Assembly: GCA_036521415.1 (NCBI GenBank)
Contig: DATDHU010000071.1
Coordinates: 48,313-112,312, forward strand
Source: DASXMT01 sp036521415
GTDB lineage: Bacteria > Actinomycetota > Acidimicrobiia > Acidimicrobiales > RAAP-2
Reading direction: 5' to 3'
DNA length: 64,000 bases
Of the stretch, positions 1 through 8,379 are shown piece by piece (positions within the stretch are counted from its first letter, which is position 1; each line of letters opens with the position of its first letter). The notes beneath the pieces were generated by a model. That model saw nothing but the letters and a program-made list of their open reading frames with translations. It ran no database searches and was not told the DNA's origin. A program made the translations under genes and the position numbers.

Positions 1-645
1 GGAGAGGAACCCACGGCCGAGCGGGCTGAACGGCACGATGCCGATACCCAGCCGGCGGGCGGCGGGTAGCACGTCGGCCTCGAGATCCCTGGTCCACAGC
101 GACCACTCGCTCTGCAGGGCGGTGATGGGATGGACCGCAGACGCCCGCTCCAGGCTGGCCGCACTGGCCTCGGACATGCCGAGGTACCGGACCTTTCCCT
201 CGCCTACCAGCTCGGCCATGGCCCCCACGGTTTCCTCGATGGGCACGGCGGGATCGACGCGGTGCTGGTAGTACAAGTCGATGCGGTCGGTGCCCAGGCG
301 CTGGAGCGACGCGTCGCAGCAGGACTTCACGTACTCGGGCCGGCCATTGATCGAGCGGTGACCGTCGTCGCCGAACTCAATGGCGAACTTGGTAGCCAAC
401 ACCACCTCGTCCCGGCGCCCGGCAATGGCCCGGCCGACCAGTTCCTCGTTGTGGCCCCGCCCGTAGACGTTGGCCGTGTCCAAGAAGGTGATGCCGAGCT
501 CGAGGGCCCGGTGGATGGTGGCGACAGACTCGCCCTCGTCGGCCGGCCCATAGGTCTCGGACATGCCCATACAGCCGAGGCCCTGGGCCGAGACCTCCAG
601 TCCGGCGGTTCCGAGGAGACGGGTGGGATAGGAATGATCAGCCAT
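1..645 (-). CDS. Aldo/keto reductase, C-terminus beyond window edge
   Basis: NADPH-dependent reduction of aldehydes or ketones is the family role; the substrate is unknown. The minus-strand frame opens at ATG 645 and stays open for 215 codons to base 1, so the last part of the barrel is missing. Visible family features are the N-terminal GLGCMGMSETYGPADE segment, the catalytic block DTANVYGRGHNEELVG with its Asp and Tyr, the LATKF lysine, and YYQHRVDP with the active-site His. These match the AKR11/AKR13-type 'YajO/general stress 69' reductases, normally about 320-340 residues. The next gene on this strand (717-1037) ends 71 bases upstream, so co-transcription is possible. Family call is firm; substrate is not. 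Confidence 0.93.
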   Translation of the reverse strand, partial: MADHSYPTRLLGTAGLEVSAQGLGCMGMSETYGPADEGESVATIHRALELGITFLDTANVYGRGHNEELVGRAIAGRRDEVVLATKFAIEFGDDGHRSINGRPEYVKSCCDASLQRLGTDRIDLYYQHRVDPAVPIEETVGAMAELVGEGKVRYLGMSEASAASLERASAVHPITALQSEWSLWTRDLEADVLPAARRLGIGIVPFSPLGRGFLS

Positions 646-716
646 TGGTGCACCCTACGCGCCCGCCGCCGGTATCGAGCCCGGGTAGGCATCCGGCCCG
701 CCGTCCGCTCCGTCGT

Positions 717-1037
717 TCAGCTCCCGAGGGGTCCCTGGGCGCTGATCTCGTACTGCGCCAGCTCGACCGCGGCCCGCTCGAAGGTGGCCGACACCGGTGA
801 GGGCTGCTCGGAGCTGGCCGACAAGTGGGTCAGGAGGTCGTCTTTCGACTCCCACCGCTCGAACAGGCGCACCCGTCCCGTGTCGACCGCGTCGGCGGCG
901 AAGGTGTACTCGATGCAGCCCGGCTCGGACCGGGTGGCGACGATCGTCTCGCGCATGGCCCCCAAGAACTCGTCCCGAACGCCTGCGTCGACATCAATGA
1001 ACCCGGCAACGATGATCATGAGCGGTGAGTCTGCCAC
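717..1037 (-). CDS. Antibiotic biosynthesis monooxygenase (ABM) domain protein
   Basis: A 106-residue single-domain ferredoxin-like protein of the ABM / YgiN quinol monooxygenase type. Visible features are the first strand MIIVAGFIDV, the EPGCIEYTF segment typical of ABM domains, and the FERWES strand. Such proteins act as small dimeric cofactor-free oxygenases or stress proteins on quinones or aromatic substrates; the substrate here is unknown. An internal Met at codon 7 directly before the first strand is an alternative start. It lies upstream of the aldo/keto reductase on the same strand and is divergent from the DUF35 gene, with about 140 bases of shared upstream DNA. Confidence 0.85.
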   Translation of the reverse strand: MADSPLMIIVAGFIDVDAGVRDEFLGAMRETIVATRSEPGCIEYTFAADAVDTGRVRLFERWESKDDLLTHLSASSEQPSPVSATFERAAVELAQYEISAQGPLGS

Positions 1038-1179
1038 GGATCGGCGCTCGGGCCCGCAGTGGACATGGCACCGGATTCAGGCCCGAAGAGGTACCTGCAT
1101 CGGGAGGCATGCCACCGTGCGTACCGCCGGTGGCTCTGGCAAGCTGCCATTCGCCCTGAGTCCACGAGGAGATGAGCCA

Positions 1180-1614
1180 TTGGAGACCACCAGCGTCCCG
1201 AAGCCGGTCCCGGTGCCGGACGAACAGTCGGCGGGATTCTGGGAGGCCGCCGCCGGTCACGTTCTCGCCATCCAGCGGTGTACCCGGTGCGGCTTCTTCA
1301 GCCATCCACCGGTGGACATCTGTCGCCACTGCCTCTCGCCCGACCGGACCTTCCGCTACGAACCGGTGAGCGGACGCGCCACCGTGCGCACGTGGACCGT
1401 CGTGCGGGATGCGTTCCTGGCCGGCTTCGCCGGGGACGTCCCCTACGTGCTGGCCGAGGCCGAGCTGGACGAGCAGGAGGGGCTCCGGCTGGTGCTGCTG
1501 CTGGTCGACGGGCGGGAGTCCGAGATGCGCATCGGTCTTCCCGTCGAGGTCGTCTTCGACGACGTGGCCGCCGGCCTATCGGTGCCGCATTTCCGGACAG
1601 CGGCGCGGCAATGA
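1180..1614 (+). CDS. DUF35 OB-fold / zinc-ribbon acyl-CoA-associated protein
   Basis: A 144-residue protein with an N-terminal rubredoxin-like zinc ribbon (IQRCTRCGFFSHPPVDICRH, four cysteines as CxxC...CxxC) followed by an OB-fold. DUF35 proteins pair with SCP-x-like thiolases or aldolases and provide or stabilise the acyl-CoA site; the ChsH2-DUF35/Ltp2 steroid aldolase is the best studied case. I chose the TTG at 1180 because GAGGAG at 1166-1171 sits eight bases upstream; the open frame extends much further 5' but that part has no family similarity. The stop codon overlaps the start of the thiolase gene (ATGA), which implies coupled translation of the two subunits. Confidence 0.88.
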   Translation: METTSVPKPVPVPDEQSAGFWEAAAGHVLAIQRCTRCGFFSHPPVDICRHCLSPDRTFRYEPVSGRATVRTWTVVRDAFLAGFAGDVPYVLAEAELDEQEGLRLVLLLVDGRESEMRIGLPVEVVFDDVAAGLSVPHFRTAARQ

Positions 1615-2810
1615 CCACCCCCCGGTTCCGCGGCAGCGGCCAGGTGGTCATTGCCGGCTACGCCCACAGCCCGATCACCCGCCACATCGACGAGCCCCTG
1701 GGCACGCTCACCATCAAGACCGCGCTCGAGGCCATCGCCGATGCCGGGCTGACCACCGAGCAGGTCGACGGCTTCACCACCGGGGCCATCTTTCCCTCGA
1801 GCGGGGGGCGTACCGTCATCGACGGCGTCCACATCGTCACCTGTGACTGGTTGGTCGAACAACTCGGCATCCGACCCCGCTGGTTGTGCGGGTTCCAGGG
1901 AGTGGGGCAGATCCCGGGTTCGGTGATCCTGGCGGCCACGGCCATCGCCACCGGCGCGGCCGACACCGTCCTGGTCCACCGGGCCATGTACAACCCGCCG
2001 GGGCGCTACCACGAGAACCCCATGACCGAGGCCGGCGGTGACGCCCAGTGGAACGCTCCCCAGGGGTACTGGAGCCCCATCGCCCAGGCCGCGCTTCCCT
2101 ACATGGAGTACATGCAGCGCTACGGGGCGACGCGTGAGGACATGGCCACCGTGGTGGTGGAGGCCCGGCGCAACGGTGCATCGATCCCATGGTCGTACTG
2201 GCACGGCCGCCCGATCACCGTGGACGACTACATGGCTGCCCGGATGATCGCCGACCCCATCTCCCTGCTCGACTGCGACATGCCGGTCAGCGGGGTCGGG
2301 GCCTTCGTGCTCACCAGTGCCGAGCGGGCCCGGGACCTGCCCAACCGGCCGGTGTACGTGGCCGGGTTCGCCCAGGGCCGCTCCCGGCCGGCAATTGGCA
2401 TCGGACACTGGTCGCTCGACGAGATCCAGGACGCGGGCGCAGAGATGGCCGGACACTTGTGGGAGAGCGCGGGGATCGCTCGTGTCGATGTCGACATCCC
2501 ACAGCTCTACGACGGCTTCTCGCCCTTCGTCTACTTCTGGCTCGAAGCCCTGGGCTACTGCCCGCAGGGCGAAGCGCATCGCTTCGTCCAAGACGGCGGC
2601 CTGCGACCGGGCAATGGTCACCCGTTCCTCTCCGGAGGGGGTGCGTTGGGGAACGGACGGATGCACGGCGTCCCCCAGATGCTGGAGTGCTACCTGCAGC
2701 TGTCCCGGCGAGCCGGTGACCGACAATTGGCGCGAGCCGATGTGGCCCTGGCCTGCCAGGCCACCCCCAACTTCGGCGGCGCGGTGCTCTACAGTGCGCA
2801 CCAGCCCTAA
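1611..2810 (+). CDS. Thiolase-like / lipid-transfer (SCP-x, Ltp-type) protein
   Basis: A 399-residue thiolase-fold protein. Its start overlaps the DUF35 stop by four bases (ATGA). It shows the thiolase layout: N-terminal VVIAGYAHSPITR, WLCGFQGVGQIPGSV in the nucleophile region, GVGAFVLTSAERA, and the C-terminal GGGALGNGRMHG and ACQATPNFGGAV segments. The usual HPxGATG-type segment is modified, as in Ltp/SCP-x-like members that act as thiolases or as retro-aldolases on acyl-CoAs. With DUF35 it should form a heteromeric acyl-CoA C-C bond cleaving enzyme; the acyl group cannot be read from sequence. The downstream cyclase begins 16 bases later, so it is probably in the same operon. Confidence 0.9.
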   Translation: MTTPRFRGSGQVVIAGYAHSPITRHIDEPLGTLTIKTALEAIADAGLTTEQVDGFTTGAIFPSSGGRTVIDGVHIVTCDWLVEQLGIRPRWLCGFQGVGQIPGSVILAATAIATGAADTVLVHRAMYNPPGRYHENPMTEAGGDAQWNAPQGYWSPIAQAALPYMEYMQRYGATREDMATVVVEARRNGASIPWSYWHGRPITVDDYMAARMIADPISLLDCDMPVSGVGAFVLTSAERARDLPNRPVYVAGFAQGRSRPAIGIGHWSLDEIQDAGAEMAGHLWESAGIARVDVDIPQLYDGFSPFVYFWLEALGYCPQGEAHRFVQDGGLRPGNGHPFLSGGGALGNGRMHGVPQMLECYLQLSRRAGDRQLARADVALACQATPNFGGAVLYSAHQP

Positions 2811-2825
2811 GGAGCGAGGACAAGC

Positions 2826-3806
2826 GTGATCGATCCGATTCCGACATACGACCAACTGCCTGTCAACCCCGGCGACCCGCCCGGGTCATCGTGGGGTGTC
2901 TGGGAGGACGATGGCGCGCTGGGGTGTCTGAACCTGCTGACACCCGAACGGGTCCAGCGGGCCTTGTCGATTCCGCGGGCAGGCCGGGTGTTCAATGTGA
3001 ACCTCGAGCTCGAGCTCCCGTCACCGCCCCTGTTCGGCCGCGCTTCGTTTGAACACGTGGTCAATGACCTCGGCTCGGGCCTCGGCCATGACGACGAGCT
3101 CCATCACTGGAACACGCAGAGCTCGAGCCAGTGGGACGGGTTCCGGCACGTCGGACATCCGCAGTACGGCTTCTACAACGGCCGCGCCGACGAGGACCAC
3201 GGGATGCACCTGTGGGCCGAGCGGGGCATCGTCGGACGAGCCGTCCTCGCCGATGTGGCTCGATGGCGCACCTCGGTCGGGCGGCCCCTCCGGCCCGACA
3301 CCACAGACGCGGTCGAGCCCGAGGACCTGCTCGCCACGTTGGACGCCCAGCGAACGGCGGTCGAAACGGGTGACATCCTTCTCGTCCGCACCGGGTGGTT
3401 GGCCTGGTACCGGGGTCTCGACCAGGCTGGACGCCAGGGTCAGGCCGGCCGCTCCTTCTCCGCCTGCGGGCTCCGGGCCGGGGCGGCCATGGCCGCCTGC
3501 CTCTGGGACCTGCACATCGCCGCAGTGGCCGCTGACAACCCCGCCCTCGAGGTGTGGCCCCCGCCCCTGTTCCGGGGCAGCCGGCCCGTCGACCCGGAGC
3601 CGGAGAGGCCCGAGGACCTGATCGACCGGTTCCTTCATTTCGGCCTGCTACCGCTGCTCGGGATGCCCATCGGCGAGCTCTTCGACCTCGACGCGCTGGC
3701 CGCCGAGTGCGAGCGGGAGAGACGCTACGACTGCCTCTTCACGTCGGCCCCGCTCAATGTGCACGCGGGCGTGGCCTCTCCGCCCAATGCACTGGCCATC
3801 ACCTGA
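2826..3806 (+). CDS. Cyclase family protein (kynurenine formamidase-like)
   Basis: A 326-residue member of the PF04199 cyclase family, metal-dependent hydrolases acting on N-formyl compounds, cyclic esters or related substrates. The signature metal segment appears as SQWDGFRHVGHPQYG; this long-subfamily form replaces the HxGTHxDxPxH pattern of short KynB-type enzymes. Also visible are ETGDILLVRTGW and an LDLHIAAV-like DLHIAAVAADNPALE block. The start is GTG 2826 with GAGGA just upstream. It is the third gene after the DUF35/thiolase pair, suggesting hydrolysis of an intermediate in the same pathway. The substrate is not identifiable. Confidence 0.85.
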   Translation: MIDPIPTYDQLPVNPGDPPGSSWGVWEDDGALGCLNLLTPERVQRALSIPRAGRVFNVNLELELPSPPLFGRASFEHVVNDLGSGLGHDDELHHWNTQSSSQWDGFRHVGHPQYGFYNGRADEDHGMHLWAERGIVGRAVLADVARWRTSVGRPLRPDTTDAVEPEDLLATLDAQRTAVETGDILLVRTGWLAWYRGLDQAGRQGQAGRSFSACGLRAGAAMAACLWDLHIAAVAADNPALEVWPPPLFRGSRPVDPEPERPEDLIDRFLHFGLLPLLGMPIGELFDLDALAAECERERRYDCLFTSAPLNVHAGVASPPNALAIT

Positions 3807-3818
3807 GGGTCGAACCGG

Positions 3819-3860
3819 GTCAGGGGTTCCGCCCGTACCCTGACTCGCGCCAACCGGCGC
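3819..3860. terminator. Stem-loops between convergent cyclase and aacS genes
   Basis: GTCAGGG (3819-3825) pairs with CCCTGAC (3838-3844), and GCGCC (3847-3851) pairs with GGCGC (3856-3860) around a four-base loop. They occupy the gap between two convergent genes, so a bidirectional terminator is the simplest reading. There is no T-run, as is common in high-GC actinobacteria. Confidence 0.5.
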
Positions 3861-5893
3861 TATGGCGACACTCCATCGGCGTCGAGCAGTCCGTTGGCGG
3901 CGAGCACGTCGAGCATGACCGCGAGCACGTCGGGGCGATCGAGGGCGGAGGTGGCCACGGCCTCGTCGATGGGGGCTCCGAGCAGGATCTTGCGCATCGG
4001 CACCTCGATCCGCTTGCCGTTGATGGTGTGGGGGAGCGCCGGCACTCCGATGATCCGGTCGGGCACGTGACGGGGAGAGAGCTGCTGGCGGATCACCTGG
4101 CGCAGCTCGGCCACGATCTCCGGACTCAGACCGGTCGAGGCCACCGTGGACGGGTCGCTCGCTGGCACGATCAGCAACACCAGCTCACCTTCGCGACCCA
4201 GCTCGGACGTGTCGACCACCAAGGAGTCGGTCACCTCGGGGAGTGTCTCGATGACCCGGTAGAACTCGGCCGTGCCCATCCGGACGCCGCCCCGGTTGAG
4301 GGTGGCGTCGGAGCGCCCGTAGACCACGGCCCCGCCCGCCAGGGTGAGCTTCACCCAGTCGCCGTGCCGCCAGACGTCCGGGAAGGTGGCGAAGTAGCTG
4401 TCGTGTAGCCGCGAGCCGTCCCGGTCGCCGTAGAGCTCGGTGGGCATCGACGGCATGGGTTGGGTGATCACCAGCTCGCCCACCTCGCCTATCACTGGTT
4501 TCCCATCCGAGTCGTAGGCGTCGACGGCCGCACCGAGCTGGGCGCACTGGAGCTCACCGACGAGGACGGGCAGGGTCGGGCAGGCGCCGAGGAACCCCGT
4601 ACAGACGTCGGTGCCCCCCGACAGCGATGCCACGGCCACGTCATCGCCGACCGACGCGCCGGCCCACACGAACCCCTCCGGGGACAGCGGAGCCCCGGTG
4701 GACCCCACGGTGTGAATCGAGTTGGGACCGGCGTCACGCCGGGGCACGACGTCGCCTTTCCGGCAGCTCTCGATGAAGGGGGCGCTGGTGCCGAAGTAGG
4801 TGATCGACAGCTCGGAGGCCATGCGCCACAGGGCGCCGTGGTCGGGCCAGGTCGGGTTCCCGTCGTAGCAACAAATGGTGGTGCCGGTGAGGAGCCCACC
4901 GACCAGGAAGTTCCACATCATCCACCCGGTGGTGGTGAACCAAAAGAAGCGGTCACCCCGGCCGACATCGCAGTGGAACGACAGGGCCTTCAGGTGCTCG
5001 AGCACGATGCCGCCGTGCCCGTGCACGATGGGCTTGGGCAGCCCGGTCGTACCCGAGGAGTAGAGGATCCACAGCGGGTGGTCGAAGGCCACCGGAGTGG
5101 GCCGGAGTGGAGCGGGCTGGGCCAACATCGACTCCCAGCTGCGACGCCGGACCCGAGCGGGCGGGGGCGGTAGCTGGGCACCCGGATCGGGCTCCGAGGC
5201 AACGATCACGGTGGCGATCACCGTGTCCAGGGCCTCCTCGAGGGCCTCGATCTTCTGGCCCAAGGAGTAGTGGCGGCCGCCGTAGCGGTAGCCGTCCACC
5301 GCCACGAGCACGGTGGGCTCGATCTGGGTGAACCGGTCGAGCATGCCCTCGGTCCCGAATTCGGGCGCGCAGCTCGACCACACTGCGCCGATCGACGCGG
5401 TGGCCAGGAAGGCGACGATGGCCGGTGTGGCGTTGGTCATCACCGCCGCCACCCGGTCCCCCGGTCCGACCCCCAGCCCGATCAAGGCCTGGGACAGCGC
5501 CCCCACCTGGGCACGAAGCTCGCCGTAGGTGACGGGCGCCGGGCGGCGCTCCTCGCCCCAGTCGATGATGGCGATGTCGTCGTCGGGGTGCTCGAGAAGC
5601 CCGTCGACGTAGTTCAGGACGAGGTTGGGGAACCACCGCGCATGCTCGGCGCCGTTTCCCCGGACCAGCACCGGCTCGGCCCCGTCCTCGGTACCGACAT
5701 GGAAGTAGCGTCGGATGGCGGCCCAGAATTGCTCGAGCTCGTCGACCGACCAGCGCCACAGCACGGCATAGTCGTCAACGTCGACGCCGTGGTCGTTTCG
5801 AAGCCACGCCATGAACGCCGAGATCTTGGCCGCGCCGATCCGCTCGCCCGAGGGCTCCCACAGCACGGCACCCTCGGTGGCCACCGGGGTCAT
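3860..5893 (-). CDS. aacS: Acetoacetyl-CoA synthetase (acetoacetate-CoA ligase)
   Basis: ATP-dependent activation of acetoacetate to acetoacetyl-CoA in the cytoplasm, feeding ketone-body carbon into acyl-CoA metabolism. The 677-residue length is usual for AacS (about 650). Seen in order: the AacS N-terminal region with WRWSVDELEQFW, the AMP-loop LYSSGTTGLPKPIVHGH near residue 273, the family-typical TTTGWMMWNFLVGGL, GGTDVCTGF, and the C-terminal LNRGGVRMGTAEFYRVI and HTINGKRIEVPMRK with the catalytic lysine. The ATG at 5891-5893 overlaps by three bases with the stop of a short acyl-CoA dehydrogenase remnant, so the gene probably once sat downstream of a full dehydrogenase in an operon. Confidence 0.95.
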   Translation of the reverse strand: MTPVATEGAVLWEPSGERIGAAKISAFMAWLRNDHGVDVDDYAVLWRWSVDELEQFWAAIRRYFHVGTEDGAEPVLVRGNGAEHARWFPNLVLNYVDGLLEHPDDDIAIIDWGEERRPAPVTYGELRAQVGALSQALIGLGVGPGDRVAAVMTNATPAIVAFLATASIGAVWSSCAPEFGTEGMLDRFTQIEPTVLVAVDGYRYGGRHYSLGQKIEALEEALDTVIATVIVASEPDPGAQLPPPPARVRRRSWESMLAQPAPLRPTPVAFDHPLWILYSSGTTGLPKPIVHGHGGIVLEHLKALSFHCDVGRGDRFFWFTTTGWMMWNFLVGGLLTGTTICCYDGNPTWPDHGALWRMASELSITYFGTSAPFIESCRKGDVVPRRDAGPNSIHTVGSTGAPLSPEGFVWAGASVGDDVAVASLSGGTDVCTGFLGACPTLPVLVGELQCAQLGAAVDAYDSDGKPVIGEVGELVITQPMPSMPTELYGDRDGSRLHDSYFATFPDVWRHGDWVKLTLAGGAVVYGRSDATLNRGGVRMGTAEFYRVIETLPEVTDSLVVDTSELGREGELVLLIVPASDPSTVASTGLSPEIVAELRQVIRQQLSPRHVPDRIIGVPALPHTINGKRIEVPMRKILLGAPIDEAVATSALDRPDVLAVMLDVLAANGLLDADGVSP

Positions 5894-6030
5894 CCCACCC
5901 CGCCCCGGGCGACGAGCCGGCGGGCGATCACGTTTCGTTGGATCTCGTTAGTCCCTTCGCCCGCGATCATGAGCGGAGCATCGCGGAAGGAGCGCTCAAC
6001 GTCGAACCCGCTGGAATACCAGTACCCGCC
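5890..6030 (-). pseudogene. C-terminal remnant of an acyl-CoA dehydrogenase
   Basis: Reading the minus strand down to the TGA at 5892-5890 gives 46 codons that match the C-terminal end of acyl-CoA dehydrogenases: GGYWYSSGFDVERSFRDAP, then MIAGEGTNEIQRNVIARRL. GEGTNEIQRNVIAR is the hallmark FAD/dimer-contact segment. Upstream of base 6030 the similarity stops and the frame meets a TAG after about 15 further codons, so roughly 340 residues are missing. The stop overlaps the aacS start (GGATGACC). It is read as a deletion scar; a misassembly at about 6030-6060 is the main alternative. Confidence 0.8.
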
Positions 6031-6279
6031 GTCGATCCGTCCGCAGTCACGACCTACCCTCCTCGGCCAGAGCCACCAGGGCTACCAGGAAGAAGAAACA
6101 GACCCACGCCCGCTCACGCGGCACGGTCGCCGCGCCCCGTGTCGTCGCCCTCACGGGCGGAGGCACGTCACCTGCCCGCACAGGTAAGGGTCGGTTCCTC
6201 AGGCACAAGTCGCTTGATCATTGGATCGCGCGATTTGTCTTGCGGTAGACCCTACTACTACGTCGAGCAAGGAGGGCCT

Positions 6280-6771
6280 ATGCGTTCGTTCGAGTTCCCG
6301 GTGGAAGCCGGGCACATCATGATGTTCGCCCGCGCCGTCGGCGATCCCAATCCCATCTATGCCGATGCGGACTATGCCGCCACCACCGAGGTCGACCACG
6401 TGGTGGCACCACCCACGTTCGTGCAGTCGAGTGCCCAGTTCGACCCTGACTATATTCTCCGACCCAGGATCGGCCAACCCTGGTTCGGCTCGGGAAAGGA
6501 GCCTACCGGGGTCCAGCGTGCCCCGGGCAGTGGAGGAGGTGGGACCGGCCTCCACGCCGAGCAGCACTACGAGTACCACCGTCCGCTTGGGCCCGGTGAG
6601 GTGCTCACCGCCACCACCCTGGAGGGTGAGACCTGGACCAAGGAAGGACGACGGGGAGGCACCATGACCTTCAGCGAGCACATCATCGAGTACCGGAACG
6701 CGGCCGGCGATCTGGTGGTCACGGCCAGGGGTGTCGGCGTGCGCACCTCGAAGACGGTGGGGGACAGCTGA
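6280..6771 (+). CDS. MaoC-like dehydratase, N-terminal (FAS1-type) half
   Basis: A 163-residue hot-dog protein of the FAS1_DH_region / HadA-HadC type. It has MMFARAVGDPNPIYADADYA near the N-terminus and the APPTFVQSSAQ segment. Such subunits pair with a MaoC domain protein to make a heterodimeric (R)-3-hydroxyacyl (or enoyl) thioester hydratase. An insertion rich in Gly (residues about 75-90) follows the first hot-dog half. The start is ATG 6280 with GGAGGG at 6271-6276. The next gene begins two bases after this stop and supplies the catalytic half, so the two should be co-translated. Confidence 0.88.
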   Translation: MRSFEFPVEAGHIMMFARAVGDPNPIYADADYAATTEVDHVVAPPTFVQSSAQFDPDYILRPRIGQPWFGSGKEPTGVQRAPGSGGGGTGLHAEQHYEYHRPLGPGEVLTATTLEGETWTKEGRRGGTMTFSEHIIEYRNAAGDLVVTARGVGVRTSKTVGDS

Positions 6772-6772
6772 G

Positions 6773-7195
6773 ATGGCGCTCCGCCGCAGTGAGCTCAAGG
6801 TGGGATCGGTCCACGAGCAGGTCGTGGTGGAGAACCTGACACGGACCCAGATCGTCCAGTACGCGGGTGCTTCGGGCGACTACAACCCGCTCCACACCGA
6901 CGAGGTGTTCGCCACCAAGGTGGCCGGGTACCCGTCGGTCTTTGCCCACGGCATGTTGACCATGGGGCTGACGGGTCGGATGGTGACTGACCTCGTGGGT
7001 GACGGCCGGCTGGTCCGGTTCGGTGGCCGCTTCCGCGCCCAGGTGTGGCCGGGGGACGACCTGACCTCGAGGGCCGAGATCACCGAGCTGACCGAGAGCG
7101 ATGGCGTTCCCCTGGTCGAGCTGGTCATTACCACCGTGAACCAGGACGGCACCGAGGTGTTCACCGGCACGGCCACGGCGCGCATCGACCCCTGA
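6773..7195 (+). CDS. MaoC-family (R)-hydratase, catalytic subunit
   Basis: A 140-residue MaoC/HadB-like hot-dog protein. The hydratase motif is intact: YAGASGDYNPLHTDEVFA carries the catalytic Asp/His pair and is followed by YPSVFAHGMLTMGLTGRM. The known reaction is reversible hydration of an enoyl-thioester to the (R)-3-hydroxyacyl form. It is the obligate partner of the upstream gene (two-base gap). The pair could serve a mycolate/FAS-II-like dehydration or a degradative pathway; no acyl chain specificity can be read. Confidence 0.9.
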   Translation: MALRRSELKVGSVHEQVVVENLTRTQIVQYAGASGDYNPLHTDEVFATKVAGYPSVFAHGMLTMGLTGRMVTDLVGDGRLVRFGGRFRAQVWPGDDLTSRAEITELTESDGVPLVELVITTVNQDGTEVFTGTATARIDP

Positions 7196-7240
7196 GCAGA
7201 CCGCCCGGCCATGCATCTTCGGCCGACCGGTGACAATCGG

Positions 7241-7405
7241 TCAGTCGCAACAGGAGTCGCGCCAACCGCAGCCGGTGCAACGGTAGTGGGCATGCTCGGG
7301 TTGCAGCTCCGCGCCGCAGTGGGGGCACTGGTCGAAGGTGCCCAACGGCGAACGCGGGGACGGGGATGCGGTGATGGGCGCACGGGGTCGGGGATCAGTG
7401 GGCAC
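7241..7405 (-). CDS. Small zinc-ribbon protein
   Basis: A short protein (54 residues from GTG 7405; 74 if a GTG at 7465 is used) ending in a two-CxxC zinc ribbon: CPHCGAELQPEHAHYRC, then TGCGWRDSCCD. The four outer cysteines look suited to bind one zinc; the tail adds two more. No known function. It lies downstream of the MBL-fold gene on the same strand with a gap of 20-80 bases depending on the start, so it is probably co-transcribed. The first 20 residues are proline-rich and poorly structured, which makes the start uncertain. Confidence 0.65.
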   Translation of the reverse strand: MPTDPRPRAPITASPSPRSPLGTFDQCPHCGAELQPEHAHYRCTGCGWRDSCCD

Positions 7406-7486
7406 CAAACCCGAATCTAGCCAGACGGCAACCCGGCCGGGGCGACCCCATGGCGCAGGCTCCACGCCCTTGCGTCGCTGGTGGGT

Positions 7487-8329
7487 TCAGGCCGGCAGCG
7501 GCCGGGGCCGACCGTCGGGCTGCAGCCCGACCACTCCGGGGTAGGGCCAGAGCGGGCCGACCAGTAGCGTTCCGCTCGACGCTGCCTCGGCGGCCGCCTC
7601 GGCGAGGGCACGGATCGCGGCCGCTTCGTCGCTGTGCTGGGGCGGGACGTCGCCGGAGGGACGGGTGGTGAGATGGATGGGGCTGAGGGCGAGGTGACCC
7701 ATGAACACGGCGCCTGAGCCGGACTCGACCCGGACGACCGCATGTCCGGGCGTGTGCCCGCCCACCAGGTGGAGGGACACGTGGGGCGCCAGATCGAAGG
7801 GCGTCGGTACACCGTCGACCACGCCGGCGGCCATCAGCTCCCGGAGTGGGCCGAGTCCCTGGGTCTCGCCGCCCTGGTCGAGCCGGGACAGCTCGGCCGA
7901 GGTGAGCACGACCCTGGCCGCGGGGAATGCCGGTCGCCACGAACCCGACTCGTCGACCAGGGCGGTCATCCCGATGCCGTCCAGGTGGCTGAGCGCGACC
8001 ACGTCCACTTGCTCGGGCGAGATCCCGGTGCGAGTCAGCGCGGCCAGGATGGCGTCTTGGTGGCCGATGGCCTCGGGACCGTCCCGGAGGAATGGGTCGG
8101 CGGCACAACAGGGGTCGATGACGATCAAGCGCCCGGCGGACTCCAGGACCCACACCCCTTGGCCGACCAGGACCTTCCCGGTCTCTGTGGCCCAGACGGG
8201 CACTGACCAGCTCGACTCGAGGACCTGGGCGGCGGACAACCCAACCGCCGCCGGGTCCAGCGGGACGTCGAGGTAGGGGACCCTGGTCATATGGACCTCG
8301 CCCACGTCCAGTGTCAACGCTTCGGACAC
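7487..8329 (-). CDS. MBL-fold metallo-hydrolase-like protein with degenerate metal site
   Basis: A 280-residue protein with the overall metallo-beta-lactamase layout: LIVIDPCCA as the second-strand block, VDVVALSHLDGIGMTALVD in place of the HxHxDH motif, GGHTPGHAVVRVES (intact third motif), and FMGHLALSP where a GD-type metal Asp is usual. The segment SHLDGIG keeps only the first His of HxHxDH, and GD is replaced by GH. Metal binding is therefore doubtful or altered. Start at 8329 (an internal Met, MTRVPYLD, is an alternative). It is divergent from the SRPBCC gene across 50 bases. Activity is unknown. Confidence 0.8.
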   Translation of the reverse strand: MSEALTLDVGEVHMTRVPYLDVPLDPAAVGLSAAQVLESSWSVPVWATETGKVLVGQGVWVLESAGRLIVIDPCCAADPFLRDGPEAIGHQDAILAALTRTGISPEQVDVVALSHLDGIGMTALVDESGSWRPAFPAARVVLTSAELSRLDQGGETQGLGPLRELMAAGVVDGVPTPFDLAPHVSLHLVGGHTPGHAVVRVESGSGAVFMGHLALSPIHLTTRPSGDVPPQHSDEAAAIRALAEAAAEAASSGTLLVGPLWPYPGVVGLQPDGRPRPLPA

Positions 8330-8379
8330 GATCTATGGTCTACACCCAGGGGCGGGGTGAGCAACGAGGGGGGATCGAG

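Noticed and set aside
130..1179. A long 5' extension of the DUF35 frame from base 130
   Set aside because: That stretch overlaps the aldo/keto reductase and ABM genes on the other strand and lacks DUF35 similarity; a good ribosome site precedes TTG 1180.
6047..6210. Small minus-strand frame with a hydrophobic stretch (VCFFFLVALVALAEE) between the dehydrogenase remnant and the MaoC gene
   Set aside because: No ribosome site or family support; it sits in DNA that may be a deletion scar, so I do not call it a gene.
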